Part shown: in pieces, positions 19,250 through 28,551 of the stretch
Position numbering within the stretch: the first letter of the stretch is position 1
Layout of the letters: each line of letters begins with the position of its first letter
Notes under the pieces: model-generated
Database searches by the model: none
What the model was told of the DNA's origin: nothing
The model's input: the letters and a program-made list of their open reading frames with translations, nothing else
Assembly: GCF_900156865.1 (NCBI RefSeq)
Contig: NZ_LT732529.1
Span: 1,009,056 to 1,073,055, forward strand
DNA from: Litchfieldia sinesaloumensis
GTDB lineage: Bacteria; Bacillota; Bacilli; Bacillales; Bacillaceae_L
Direction of reading: 5' to 3'
DNA: 64,000 nucleotides
Position numbers and translations under genes: made by a program

Positions 19250-20359
19250 ATGTTTAAAAAGAAGGCTAGTTTTGGACTTGCTTTTCTTCTAGCAGCTGGT
19301 ACATTGCTTGGTGCATGTGGAGGCGCAGATGAAGAAGGTACAGGATCAGGTGAAGGTAATAACAAAGGTAAAGATCTTAAAGTAGGTATGGTAACTGACG
19401 CTGGTACAATCGATGATAAATCGTTTAACCAGGGTACATGGGAAGGGATTCTAGCTGCGAAAGAAGAGCTTGGAATTCAAGAGAAATATCTTAAGCCAGC
19501 AGGTACTACAGAAGCTGAATATTTAAAAGAGATGGGTAACCTTTACGATGCAGATTATAAATTCATCGTAGCACCAGGTTTCAAATTTGAAACTGCAATT
19601 TACCAAGCTCAATCTAAATACGAAGATGCGAAATTCGTAATTCTAGACGGTAATCCACATAAGGGAGACTTTGTTCCAGCTGTCGCTGACAACACTGTTG
19701 CTGTATTCTTTGCAGAGCATGAATCTGGATTCTTAGCTGGTGTAGCTACTGCTCTTGAATTAAAAGAAGGAGAAGCTGGTTTCATCGGTGGTATGGAAAT
19801 CCCAGCAGTTCAAAAATTCAATTGGGGCTTCCAACAAGGTCTTGCTTATGCTAATGAAAACCTAGGAACAAACTTCACAATTAAAGAAGATAACGTAGTA
19901 TATCAAGGTTCATTTGATAATGTAGCTGCTGGACAACAAATTGCAGCTCAAATGTATGATCGTGGTGTTAATGTAATCTTCGCTGCTGCTGGTGGTGTAG
20001 GTGTTGGTGCTTTTAATGAAGCTAAAACTCGTGTTAAAGCAGGAGACGATGTCTGGATGGTTGGAGTTGACGTAGACCAATATTCAGAAGGAATCTACGA
20101 AGGTGAAAAATCAGTAACTCTAACTTCAGCAATGAAGAAATTAGCTCATGCTACACAAGAACTAATTGAAAGAGAGTTAGATGGAGATTTCCCTGGTGGA
20201 GAAACTCTAACTTATGATGTGAAAAATGACGGAGTTGGTATCCCAGAGGAAAATCCAAACTTAAGCGAAGAAACTGTTAATAAGGTAAAAGAAGTCTTCG
20301 AACAAATTAAATCTGGTGAAATTAAAGTCTCCGGCGAACAAGGTAATTTAATCAAGTAA
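19250..20359 (+). CDS. nupN: BMP-family lipoprotein, nucleoside ABC transporter substrate-binding protein
   Basis: The 369-residue secreted lipoprotein has a signal peptide with lipobox LLGAC and acylation at Cys23. A Gly/Asp/Glu-rich linker and a Bmp/PnrA-type domain follow, with VGMVTDAGTIDDKSFNQG at its start, GGMEIPAVQKFNWGF and VGVDVDQY. PnrA-type proteins bind purine nucleosides. ATG 19250 follows AGGGGGT and gives the signal peptide directly; an in-frame ATG at 19217 would add eleven residues before it. It heads the permease genes and is separated from them by a hairpin. Confidence 0.92.
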   Translation: MFKKKASFGLAFLLAAGTLLGACGGADEEGTGSGEGNNKGKDLKVGMVTDAGTIDDKSFNQGTWEGILAAKEELGIQEKYLKPAGTTEAEYLKEMGNLYDADYKFIVAPGFKFETAIYQAQSKYEDAKFVILDGNPHKGDFVPAVADNTVAVFFAEHESGFLAGVATALELKEGEAGFIGGMEIPAVQKFNWGFQQGLAYANENLGTNFTIKEDNVVYQGSFDNVAAGQQIAAQMYDRGVNVIFAAAGGVGVGAFNEAKTRVKAGDDVWMVGVDVDQYSEGIYEGEKSVTLTSAMKKLAHATQELIERELDGDFPGGETLTYDVKNDGVGIPEENPNLSEETVNKVKEVFEQIKSGEIKVSGEQGNLIK

Positions 20360-20369
20360 GATGAGTTGA

Positions 20370-20400
20370 AAAAGAGGCGGTTTTCATCCGTCTCTTTTAT
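20370..20400 (+). terminator. Hairpin between binding-protein gene and ABC ATPase gene
   Basis: AAAAGAGGCGG and CCGTCTCTTTT pair along eleven positions with one G-T wobble. The T-tract is short. Such partial terminators after a binding-protein gene commonly keep it more abundant than its permease. Confidence 0.75.
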
Positions 20401-20495
20401 ATGTAACTTCAAATGTCAATTTCTACATTATTTATGTGTGGATAGGGGACTCCTAATTACAAGGATTTGAGTCTAGAAAAAAGGTGAGTGCTACT

Positions 20496-22022
20496 ATGGA
20501 ATATGTTGTAGAAATGCTGAATATTAGGAAAGAATTTCCTGGTATTGTAGCAAATGATAATATCACTCTTACTTTAAAAAAGGGAGAGATACATGCTCTA
20601 CTTGGTGAAAATGGGGCAGGGAAGTCCACTCTAATGGGCGTGTTATTTGGAATGTACCAACCTGAACAAGGGATTATTAAGGTGAATGGGGAACAAGTGC
20701 ATATCACCAACCCTAATGTGGCAAACCGTTTAGGTATTGGTATGGTACACCAACACTTCAAGTTGGTTGATAATTTCACAGTAACTGAAAATATCATCTT
20801 AGGAAGCGAACCATTAAAGAGCGGGGTAGTTCTTGATATTGAAAGTGCCGCAAAACGAATTGAGGAATTGTCCAAGCATTATGGACTGAATGTGGACCCG
20901 CATGCAAAAATAGAAGATATTTCTGTTGGTATGCAACAACGTGTTGAAATTATTAAAATGCTTTTCCGTGAAGCAGATGTGCTTATTTTTGATGAGCCTA
21001 CAGCTGTGTTAACTCCTACTGAAATTGATGAATTAATGAAAATCATGCGAAACCTTATTAATGAGGGAAAATCAATTATAATCATTACTCATAAATTAAA
21101 AGAAATAAAAGCTGTTGCCAATCGCTGTACAGTCATTCGTCGAGGAAAATATATTGGGACGGTTAATGTTGCTGAATCAAGTGAAGCTAGCTTAGCAGAA
21201 ATGATGGTAGGTAGACATGTATCCTTTAAAGTTGAAAAAGAAGATAGTAAACCAGGTGATGTGGTTTTAGAAATAGATTCGCTTTCTGTCAAGAATAACA
21301 GAAAAGTCATGGGATTAAAAAACTTTTCACTTACCGTTCAAAAAGGTGAAATAGTAGGGATTGCAGGTGTTGAAGGGAATGGCCAGTCTGAGCTCGTGGA
21401 AGCGATTACAGGCCTTCGTAAGGCAGAATCTGGAAAGGTTCTCTTAAATGGCCAAGATATTACGACAATCCCTGTTCGTCAAAGAATTGAAAAAGGAATT
21501 GCTCATATTCCCGAAGATAGACAAAAGCGTGGCCTTGTTTTAGACTACACACTTCAATCCAATATGGTACTTGAGGTTTATAATAAACCACCGTTTTCAA
21601 AGTATGGATTATTGAATGTGGCAGCAATGAAAGAGTATGCAAAAAAAATTCTGCAAAATTTTGATGTACGCTCAGGAGAAGGGGAAGTTTCCATCGCAAG
21701 AACCTTATCTGGTGGTAACCAACAAAAAGCGATTATCGGGCGCGAACTAGAGTTGGATCCAGATTTGCTAGTTGCTGTTCAACCAACACGTGGCCTTGAT
21801 GTTGGCTCAATTGAATATATTCATAAACGGTTAATTGAGCACCGTGATAAAGGTAAAGCAGTACTTTTAGTATCACTCGAATTAGATGAAGTATTGCAAC
21901 TATCTGATCGTATTGCCATCGTCAATAATGGAGAACTTATTGGGGTTGTAAATGCCTCTGAAACAAATGAAAATGAGGTAGGTCTCATGATGGCTGGTGT
22001 AGGTAAGGAGAGAAGTGTATGA
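20496..22022 (+). CDS. nupO: Nucleoside ABC transporter ATP-binding protein
   Basis: The 508-residue protein has two tandem ABC domains like RbsA/MglA. The first carries Walker A GENGAGKST (about residues 38-46) and Walker B VLIFDEPTAVLTP. The second has a degenerate Walker A GVEGNGQSE and the signature TLSGGNQQKAII. This asymmetry is normal for carbohydrate/nucleoside-type fused ATPases. I prefer ATG 20496 because AAGGTGAG lies eight bases upstream; GTG 20484 is an alternative four codons longer. The end overlaps nupP by ATGA. Confidence 0.92.
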   Translation: MEYVVEMLNIRKEFPGIVANDNITLTLKKGEIHALLGENGAGKSTLMGVLFGMYQPEQGIIKVNGEQVHITNPNVANRLGIGMVHQHFKLVDNFTVTENIILGSEPLKSGVVLDIESAAKRIEELSKHYGLNVDPHAKIEDISVGMQQRVEIIKMLFREADVLIFDEPTAVLTPTEIDELMKIMRNLINEGKSIIIITHKLKEIKAVANRCTVIRRGKYIGTVNVAESSEASLAEMMVGRHVSFKVEKEDSKPGDVVLEIDSLSVKNNRKVMGLKNFSLTVQKGEIVGIAGVEGNGQSELVEAITGLRKAESGKVLLNGQDITTIPVRQRIEKGIAHIPEDRQKRGLVLDYTLQSNMVLEVYNKPPFSKYGLLNVAAMKEYAKKILQNFDVRSGEGEVSIARTLSGGNQQKAIIGRELELDPDLLVAVQPTRGLDVGSIEYIHKRLIEHRDKGKAVLLVSLELDEVLQLSDRIAIVNNGELIGVVNASETNENEVGLMMAGVGKERSV

Positions 22023-23083
22023 GAAATACAATCATTTCATTAATCGCAGTACTTCTGGGTCTAATAGCTGGTGGATTATTAATGTTGTTTATAGGTAGTA
22101 ATCCATTTGAAGGGTACACATACTTATTTCAAGGTGGACTTAAAAATATCTCAAGAATTGGTGATACATTAGCAACTGCAACACCTCTAATCTTTACTGG
22201 ATTATCGGTAGCATTTGCTTTCCGTACAGGTCTATTTAATATAGGAGCCTCTGGTCAAATGCTAATTGGTGGTTTACTTGCAACCGCTATTGGTCTAACA
22301 TTTGACTGGTCTAGACCTATCCTACTTCTTGCTATGATTTTAATGGGGTTCCTTGGTGGAGCTCTCTGGGCTTTTATACCTGGGCTGCTTAAAGCAAGAT
22401 TTAATGTTCATGAAGTAGTTTCAACTATTATGATGAACTGGGTTGCCTATTGGACCGTGTATTATGTTGTTCCTGGTTATTTTAAGGGTGAATTTTTAGA
22501 AACTGAATCAAGAAAATTACCAGATGAAGCAACATTACGAGTACCCTTTTTAACAGATATGTTCCAAGGCTCGTATATTAACCTAGGTTTGTTCTTAGGT
22601 ATTATTGCGGTTATCGTCGTTGGATTTATTATTAATAAAACAACGCTAGGGTTTGAATTAAAAGCAGTAGGTTTTAATCGACATGCCGCTGAATATGCAG
22701 GTATGAGAGTTAATTCCAATATCATATTATCAATGTTAATATCAGGTGGTTTAGCAGGACTAGCAGGAGTTGCAATGTATACCGGTAATGCGACGAGTAT
22801 GCAAATAGGTATTCTACCTGCGCAGGGGTTTGATGGCATTGCGGTAGCTTTATTAGGGGCCAACAGTCCGATAGGAGTATTTTTTGCAGCCATATTCTTC
22901 GGAATCCTATACTCTGGTACAGGATTTATGAACGCAATGACGGAAATTCCACCTGAGATTGCAAATACGATTATAGCAATTATTATTTATTTTGCAGCTA
23001 CAAGTATATTAATGGAACGCTTACTAAATAAATTTAAAAAACGAAAAAGCGATAATTCTGCTGTGAAAAAGGAGGAAGCGTAA
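22019..23083 (+). CDS. nupP: Nucleoside ABC transporter permease 1
   Basis: This 354-residue multi-spanning protein of the branched-chain/ribose permease fold (BPD_transp_2) shows the stretch VHEVVSTIMMNWVAYWTVYYVV and a cytoplasmic coupling region GFELKAVGFNRHAAEYAGM. Hydrophobic segments run through residues about 5-335, with a basic C-terminal tail. The ATG overlaps the nupO stop, and nupQ begins two bases after its stop, so the three are translationally linked. Confidence 0.92.
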   Translation: MRNTIISLIAVLLGLIAGGLLMLFIGSNPFEGYTYLFQGGLKNISRIGDTLATATPLIFTGLSVAFAFRTGLFNIGASGQMLIGGLLATAIGLTFDWSRPILLLAMILMGFLGGALWAFIPGLLKARFNVHEVVSTIMMNWVAYWTVYYVVPGYFKGEFLETESRKLPDEATLRVPFLTDMFQGSYINLGLFLGIIAVIVVGFIINKTTLGFELKAVGFNRHAAEYAGMRVNSNIILSMLISGGLAGLAGVAMYTGNATSMQIGILPAQGFDGIAVALLGANSPIGVFFAAIFFGILYSGTGFMNAMTEIPPEIANTIIAIIIYFAATSILMERLLNKFKKRKSDNSAVKKEEA

Positions 23084-23084
23084 A

Positions 23085-24038
23085 ATGTGGGCTTTAATTG
23101 AACAGATTTTTCCATACGCCATTGTTTTTACAATCCCTCTTCTTATAACAGCGCTTGGTGGATTATTTAGTGAACGAAGTGGTGTTGTAAATATCGGCTT
23201 AGATGGGCTGATGATCTTTGGAGCTTTTGCAGGGTCACTTACGATTTACTACCTCCAAGATAATATGGCAAATCAAAGCTTAGTTCTTTGGATAGGTTTA
23301 TTAGTTGCTGCGATTGTGGGAATGCTCTTTTCCCTTCTACATGCATTTGCAAGTATTAACTTAAATGCTAACCAAATCATAAGTGGTACCGCAATCAATA
23401 TGATTGCTGGAGCACTTACTGTGTTTTTAGCTAGAAATATTACAGGTAGTGGGAATATCCGAATTACAAGTGGATTTTCACCTAGTGACATTCCTGGTTT
23501 ATCTTCAATCCCTGTAATTGGTGACTTGTTTTTCACAAAAACATACCCAACTACTTGGTTTATCTTATTTGTCTTATTAGTTAGCTCTTTTGTTTTATAT
23601 AAAACAAAAACAGGGCTTCGGTTACGTTCTTGTGGAGAATATCCTCAAGCTGCAGAAGCGGCTGGTGTAAATGTTAGAAGAATACGCTATCTAGGTGTAT
23701 TACTATCTGGTGCATTTTCTGGGTTAGGAGGAGCACTAATTATTGTAACGTATGCTGGTGAGTTTACAGGTACCGTTTCAGGATTAGGATTCTTAGCTCT
23801 TGCTTCACTAATCTTTGGACAATGGAAACCACTTGGTATTCTAGGTGCTACATTGTTCTTCGGCTTTGCGAGTACTGTAGCAAACGTATCACAGGTTATT
23901 CCAGAACTCGCTGTGATACCACCAATCATTTTGAAGATTTTTCCATATGTGGTAACACTTATAGCTTTAGTGTTGTTTTCTAAATCTTCGCAGGCACCAA
24001 AAGCTGCAGGAGAGCCATTTGACTCTGGTAAACGTTAA
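23085..24038 (+). CDS. nupQ: Nucleoside ABC transporter permease 2
   Basis: The 317-residue permease is the second of the heterodimeric membrane part. Near its N terminus it has FSERSGVVNIGLDGLM, typical of the nucleoside-type subgroup. The central block NLNANQIISGTAINMIA and the coupling helix TGLRLRSCGEYPQAAEAAGV complete the family pattern. About nine hydrophobic segments are visible. A strong terminator follows, ending the nup operon. Confidence 0.92.
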   Translation: MWALIEQIFPYAIVFTIPLLITALGGLFSERSGVVNIGLDGLMIFGAFAGSLTIYYLQDNMANQSLVLWIGLLVAAIVGMLFSLLHAFASINLNANQIISGTAINMIAGALTVFLARNITGSGNIRITSGFSPSDIPGLSSIPVIGDLFFTKTYPTTWFILFVLLVSSFVLYKTKTGLRLRSCGEYPQAAEAAGVNVRRIRYLGVLLSGAFSGLGGALIIVTYAGEFTGTVSGLGFLALASLIFGQWKPLGILGATLFFGFASTVANVSQVIPELAVIPPIILKIFPYVVTLIALVLFSKSSQAPKAAGEPFDSGKR

Positions 24039-24049
24039 GAATATAGTTA

Positions 24050-24084
24050 AAAAAAGGAATGGCAGTATTGTCATTCCTTTTTTT
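24050..24084 (+). terminator. Intrinsic terminator after nupQ
   Basis: AAAAAAGGAATG and CATTCCTTTTTTT form a perfect stem around a ten-base loop. Confidence 0.93.
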
Positions 24085-24107
24085 AAACTTTTTCAGGGAG
24101 GAAAAAA

Positions 24108-24287
24108 ATGAGTAAAAAGGAGATTTTTTGGGGGAGTATATGCCTCATTGTAGTTGTGATGGCCTATATTGTTCCTTATGTTTTCTTATCTGATGTAGCG
24201 GTGTGGTATGGAAGTTTTCTGCTATGGGTTGTTTTAGGTTTAATTATTATCGTAATCAATTATATATTGACTAGAAACTGGAGGTGA
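24108..24287 (+). CDS. Small two-span membrane protein preceding a sodium:solute symporter
   Basis: The 59-residue ORF has a strong site (CAGGGAGG) nine bases before ATG 24108. It begins MSKKEIFWG and has two hydrophobic stretches (about residues 9-27 and 36-54) separated by a short YVFLSDVAVWYG segment. It ends RNWR, seven bases before the symporter start. Small DUF3311-type proteins such as B. subtilis YhjC occur directly upstream of SSS transporters such as YhjB; length, topology and position fit that family, though I assign it by analogy. It may be an accessory subunit. Confidence 0.72.
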   Translation: MSKKEIFWGSICLIVVVMAYIVPYVFLSDVAVWYGSFLLWVVLGLIIIVINYILTRNWR

Positions 24288-24294
24288 GACATGA

Positions 24295-25764
24295 ATGAGT
24301 GCAAACATTGTTTGGTGGGGAATAGTTATTTATGTTGCTCTAGCCGTATATATTGCTTATTTATCTCGAAGTGAAAAGCAGGTAAATATGGAAGGGTATT
24401 TTTTAGGAAACAGAAAAATGAATGGTTTTGTTTCTGCTCTAAGTTATAGTGCTACAACCTATAGTGCATTTATGATGGTTGGTTTAGCTGGTTTGACTTA
24501 TCGAGGTGGTGTCGGAGCTTTAGGTTTTGAAATTATATATTTTATTGGTGTTTCACTAGTTGCCTTTTTTGGTCCTCGATTTTGGATAGTAGGAAAGAAA
24601 TATGGTTATGTAACACCATCCGAGATGTTAGGTGATCGCTACAATGATAAAAGAGTCGCCGCTATTATCTCAATTTCTAGTTGTATTTTTCTTATCCCTT
24701 ACAGTGCTGTTCAATTAGCGGGTGTAGGTTATTTACTAGAGGGAATGACAAATGGTGGAATTTCTTTTACAACAGGTGCAATTTTAGCTACAGTATTAGC
24801 ATTAATTTTTACATATATTTCAGGTATCCGTTCAGTAATGTGGACAGATTCCCTTCAGGCACTTGTAATGATTGTATCATCTAGTTTAGTTGTCATTTTA
24901 GTAGTAAATGCTCTAGGCGGGTTTGGAAGTTTCTTTAGTGAATTAAGGACTAACCATCCAGAGTCGTTAACCGTTCCTGGAAACGGATATTTCAGCTTCC
25001 CAACCTTTCTATCTTTAACCATTCCCTGGATTTTCTTTAGTCTTTCAAATCCTCAAGTGAGCCAGCGATTATACATGCCAGCATCCTTAGGAGACTTACG
25101 TAAAATGTTATTAGGGTTCCTAGGTTTTGGTTTTATTTATACAATTGTTTCTGTTATGTGGGGGTATTCAGCTATATTAATATTCCCAGGACTTAAGAAT
25201 CCCGATGTTGCAACTCCAAATCTACTTTCATCGGAATATGTACCAGTGATATTAGGTGTTATTGTGATGGTGTCGATTATGGCAGCTGCTATTTCAACAA
25301 TTGATTCAATCTTGTTGACACTCTCTTCGTTATTTGCAAGAGATGTTTATGGCATGTCGTTAAAACGTAAGGATGAACAACGACAGTTAAAGGTAGGTAA
25401 ATTTGTAATTCCAGTAATTGCTGTTCTTGCATATGGCTTTGCTGAATTACAGTTAGATTTAATAGCGGTACTGTCAGTTGCATCCTCTGCAGGCTTAATC
25501 GTTGTCGTTCCAGCAATCATAGGTGCTTTTTTCTGGAGAAGGGGTACAGCGGCGGGAGTTATTTTAAGTGTAACGATAAGTGGAGCCGTTGTGATTTTTT
25601 TGGAAGCTCTGCAGCTTAAGCCATTTGGATATGGTTCGGGTGTTTGGGGGCTTCTACTTTCCATCCTGATCTATGTTGTTGTAAGTTACATGACGAAAGC
25701 ACCTGAAAAGAAGGCAAATGAATTCTTAACATATTTAAAAACCGAACTTGCAAAAAATCAATAA
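24295..25764 (+). CDS. Sodium:solute symporter (SSS family)
   Basis: The 489-residue protein has about thirteen membrane segments and SSS features. These are a SRSEKQVNMEGYFLGNRKM loop after the first span, SYSATTYSAFMMVG, FWIVGKKYGYVTPSEMLGDRY, and FARDVYG in the later conserved block after SILLTLSS. It is closest in feel to the YhjB/PanF subgroup, but the substrate cannot be read from sequence. It has GGAGGTGAG upstream and forms a pair with the 59-residue protein; its own terminator follows. The nup operon lies just upstream but is separated by a terminator. Confidence 0.9.
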   Translation: MSANIVWWGIVIYVALAVYIAYLSRSEKQVNMEGYFLGNRKMNGFVSALSYSATTYSAFMMVGLAGLTYRGGVGALGFEIIYFIGVSLVAFFGPRFWIVGKKYGYVTPSEMLGDRYNDKRVAAIISISSCIFLIPYSAVQLAGVGYLLEGMTNGGISFTTGAILATVLALIFTYISGIRSVMWTDSLQALVMIVSSSLVVILVVNALGGFGSFFSELRTNHPESLTVPGNGYFSFPTFLSLTIPWIFFSLSNPQVSQRLYMPASLGDLRKMLLGFLGFGFIYTIVSVMWGYSAILIFPGLKNPDVATPNLLSSEYVPVILGVIVMVSIMAAAISTIDSILLTLSSLFARDVYGMSLKRKDEQRQLKVGKFVIPVIAVLAYGFAELQLDLIAVLSVASSAGLIVVVPAIIGAFFWRRGTAAGVILSVTISGAVVIFLEALQLKPFGYGSGVWGLLLSILIYVVVSYMTKAPEKKANEFLTYLKTELAKNQ

Positions 25765-25771
25765 ACAAAGG

Positions 25772-25798
25772 ACAAACCGGTTACGGTTTGTTTTTTTT
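25772..25798 (+). terminator. Intrinsic terminator after the symporter gene
   Basis: ACAAACCG and CGGTTTGT arms with a GTTA loop and a T-run of eight. Confidence 0.93.
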
Positions 25799-25933
25799 AT
25801 ATAAGGAAAATCTTGGAGCCAAAACTTGAATTTATTGCTAATTTGAGGTTATAGTGATTTTAAGATTAAATAAACGGTTTTAGTTGAAAAATAGCCATAT
25901 AGGATTTGGAATGACCAAAAAGGAGGCTGTTAC

Positions 25934-27214
25934 ATGTTTTTACTGGACGAAACTGAGCAAAAAGTCAATGGCTTAACTCTCCATACGATTCATACAGATA
26001 AATTTAAAACAAATACAATTGTGCTTAGAATGAAAGCTCCATTGGATGAAGAAAATGTAACACAAAGAGCATTATTACCTTATGTTTTGCAAAGTGCAAC
26101 ACCTAGCTATCCGCAAACAACCCTATTACGATCTTATTTGGATGAATTATACGGTGCAGTTTTATATGTGGACCTAGCAAAAAAAGGGGAACACCATATT
26201 ATTACTTTCTTCATGGAAGTTGCTAACGAAATTTTCTTAAAGGACCAAACACCACTTCTAGATAAAGCGCTAACGTTGTTACAGGAAATTGTACTTTCCC
26301 CGGTCACTGAAAATGGAGCCTTTAAAAGCGAGATTATTGAGAAAGAGAAACGTAGCTTAAAACAACGGATTCAAGCCGTCTACGATGATAAAATGAGGTA
26401 TTCAAATTTACGATTAATTGAAGAAATGTGTAAAGATGAGCCCTATCATCTTCATGTAAATGGACGAATTGAGGATCTTGAGGTTATTTCTGCTGAATCT
26501 CTCTATGCCTATTATCAAAAAGCAATCGCAGAGGATGAAATTGATTTATATATTATCGGTCATATTGATTCAGCGAAGGTAGCTGAAACAGTGTCATCAA
26601 CATTTAATTTTTCCGATAGAAACGTGCGTTTACAACCGGAAGCAAAAACAAAACATGTTGCTGAAGTTAATGAAGTCATCGAAAAGCAAGATGTAAAACA
26701 AGGAAAACTCAATATTGGGTTTAGAACAAATACCACGTATAGTGATTCAGACTATGATGCTCTCCAAGTGTTTAATGGAATTTTTGGCGGGTTTTCACAT
26801 TCTAAATTATTTATAAATGTTCGCGAAAAAGAAAGTTTAGCGTACTACGCGGCGTCACGTGTAGAAAGTCATAAAGGGCTTCTAATGGTGATGTCAGGAA
26901 TCGACGCTGCAAATTATGAACGTGCAGTTACCATCATTAAGGAACAAATGAAGGCAATGATCGACGGAGATTTTACTGATGAAGTCCTGGCTCAAACAAA
27001 AGCGGTGATTAGAAACCAGTTATTAGAAACGATTGATACATCAAGAGGGATTGCAGAGGTATTATACCACAATGTTGTCTCTTCAAAATCGAGAAAGCTT
27101 GAGGAATGGATAGCTGGAATTGAGGCAGTTACGAAGGAGGAAGTAGTCAATGTTGCAAAGAAAATTGAACTTGATACCATCTACTTCCTTACTGGATTGG
27201 AGGGCGGCAAGTAA
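25934..27214 (+). CDS. ymfF: YmfF, M16-like protein lacking the zinc motif
   Basis: The 426-residue protein has the M16 peptidase fold, but the region that should carry HxxEH reads LLPYVLQSATPSY. No zinc ligands are visible. The C-terminal half keeps KESLAYYAASRVESHKG, the substrate-binding block of M16B proteins. It starts behind AAGGAGG and its stop shares one base with the ymfH start. Heterodimeric M16B enzymes pair an inactive with an active subunit, so YmfF probably pairs with YmfH; that pairing is inference. Confidence 0.9.
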   Translation: MFLLDETEQKVNGLTLHTIHTDKFKTNTIVLRMKAPLDEENVTQRALLPYVLQSATPSYPQTTLLRSYLDELYGAVLYVDLAKKGEHHIITFFMEVANEIFLKDQTPLLDKALTLLQEIVLSPVTENGAFKSEIIEKEKRSLKQRIQAVYDDKMRYSNLRLIEEMCKDEPYHLHVNGRIEDLEVISAESLYAYYQKAIAEDEIDLYIIGHIDSAKVAETVSSTFNFSDRNVRLQPEAKTKHVAEVNEVIEKQDVKQGKLNIGFRTNTTYSDSDYDALQVFNGIFGGFSHSKLFINVREKESLAYYAASRVESHKGLLMVMSGIDAANYERAVTIIKEQMKAMIDGDFTDEVLAQTKAVIRNQLLETIDTSRGIAEVLYHNVVSSKSRKLEEWIAGIEAVTKEEVVNVAKKIELDTIYFLTGLEGGK

Positions 27215-28503
27215 TGGAAAAAATCACATTTGATCAATTACAAGAGGATCTTTTTCATGAAAAGCTTGAGAATGGCCTTAATGTCTACATCCTCCCAAAA
27301 AAGGGTTTTAACAAAACGTATGCAACCTTCACCACAAATTATGGCTCTGTAGATAATCAATTTGTACCTTTAGGTAAAGATGAATTTGTTCATGTACCCG
27401 ATGGAATTGCTCACTTTTTAGAACATAAGTTATTTGAGAAAGAAGATGGGGATGTATTCCAGGATTTTAGTAAACAAGGTGCATCAGCAAATGCGTTTAC
27501 GTCATTTACAAGAACGGCCTATCTTTTTTCAAGTACATCTAATGTTGAATTAAACCTTGAAACCTTAATTGACTTTGTTCAAAGTCCGTATTTTACCGAG
27601 AACACTGTCGAAAAAGAAAAAGGAATTATCGGTCAAGAGATTACGATGTATGATGACAATCCGGATTGGAGACTCTATTTTGGTGTTATTGAAAATATGT
27701 ATAAAAACCATCCTGTACGCATCGATATAGCCGGTACGATTGACTCTATTGCAAAAATAACAAAAGACATGCTTTACGAATGTTATGAAACCTTCTATCA
27801 CCCAAGTAATATGGTGTTATTTGTAGTTGGTCCAATCGAACCAGAAAAAATCATAGAACAAATACGATCAAACCAAGCGAAAAAGGATTATAAGGATCAA
27901 TCAGAGATTAATCGTCATTTTGAAGATGAGCCTGTAGAAGTGAATGAAAAGAAGAAAGTGCTTGAAATGAATGTCCAGTCCTCAAAATGTATGGTAGGTG
28001 TAAAAGCTTTAAATCCAACCCTTCGTGGCAATGAATTGCTAAAACGGGAATTATCGATTACGATTATTTTAGATTGGTTATTTGGAAAGAGCTCAAAACA
28101 TTATCAAGCACTCTATGACGAAGGTTTAATTGATGATACCTTTACGTACGATTATACGGAAGAACTAGGATTTGGCTTTGCTGTTATTGGGGGAGATACA
28201 TCCAACCCAGATGAATTATCTTCAAGAGTTAGAACTATTATGCTTTCCAGTAAGGGTGCAGCGATAACTTCGGAAGAACTTGAACGAGTTAAAAAGAAAA
28301 AAATTGGAGCCTTTTTACGTTCTCTAAATTCACCGGATTACATTGCAAACCAATTCACGAGATACGCATTTAATGATATGAATTTATTCGATGTGGTGCC
28401 AGTGATGGAAAGTCTGACTGTCGATGATATAACGCATACAGTGAATGAATTTTTTGATGAGATTCGAATGACAGAGTGCCAAGTTGTACCTAAAAAACAA
28501 TGA
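27214..28503 (+). CDS. ymfH: YmfH, M16 family zinc metallopeptidase
   Basis: The 429-residue M16 peptidase has an intact inverted zinc motif HFLEHKLFE near residue 67 and a downstream glutamate region IGQEITMYDDNPDW. The KITKDMLYECYETFYHPSNM block is also typical. It overlaps ymfF by one base. The product of this operon is expected in the cytoplasm, as no signal peptide is visible. A clear terminator follows. Confidence 0.92.
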   Translation: MEKITFDQLQEDLFHEKLENGLNVYILPKKGFNKTYATFTTNYGSVDNQFVPLGKDEFVHVPDGIAHFLEHKLFEKEDGDVFQDFSKQGASANAFTSFTRTAYLFSSTSNVELNLETLIDFVQSPYFTENTVEKEKGIIGQEITMYDDNPDWRLYFGVIENMYKNHPVRIDIAGTIDSIAKITKDMLYECYETFYHPSNMVLFVVGPIEPEKIIEQIRSNQAKKDYKDQSEINRHFEDEPVEVNEKKKVLEMNVQSSKCMVGVKALNPTLRGNELLKRELSITIILDWLFGKSSKHYQALYDEGLIDDTFTYDYTEELGFGFAVIGGDTSNPDELSSRVRTIMLSSKGAAITSEELERVKKKKIGAFLRSLNSPDYIANQFTRYAFNDMNLFDVVPVMESLTVDDITHTVNEFFDEIRMTECQVVPKKQ

Positions 28504-28509
28504 GTTGTA

Positions 28510-28538
28510 AGCATCCTTTAACTAAAGGATGCTTTTTT
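28510..28538 (+). terminator. Intrinsic terminator after ymfH
   Basis: AGCATCCTTT and AAAGGATGCT arms followed by T6; it lies between ymfH and ymfI. Confidence 0.92.
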
Positions 28539-28551
28539 AAGGGGAATGGTT

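Noticed and set aside
20453-20875. 140-codon minus-strand ORF opposite nupO
   Set aside because: It lies entirely antisense to the conserved first ABC domain; the frame is a codon-bias shadow without a ribosome site.
22477-22893. 138-codon minus-strand ORF opposite nupP
   Set aside because: Antisense shadow of a membrane-protein gene; composition reflects the complement of hydrophobic codons.
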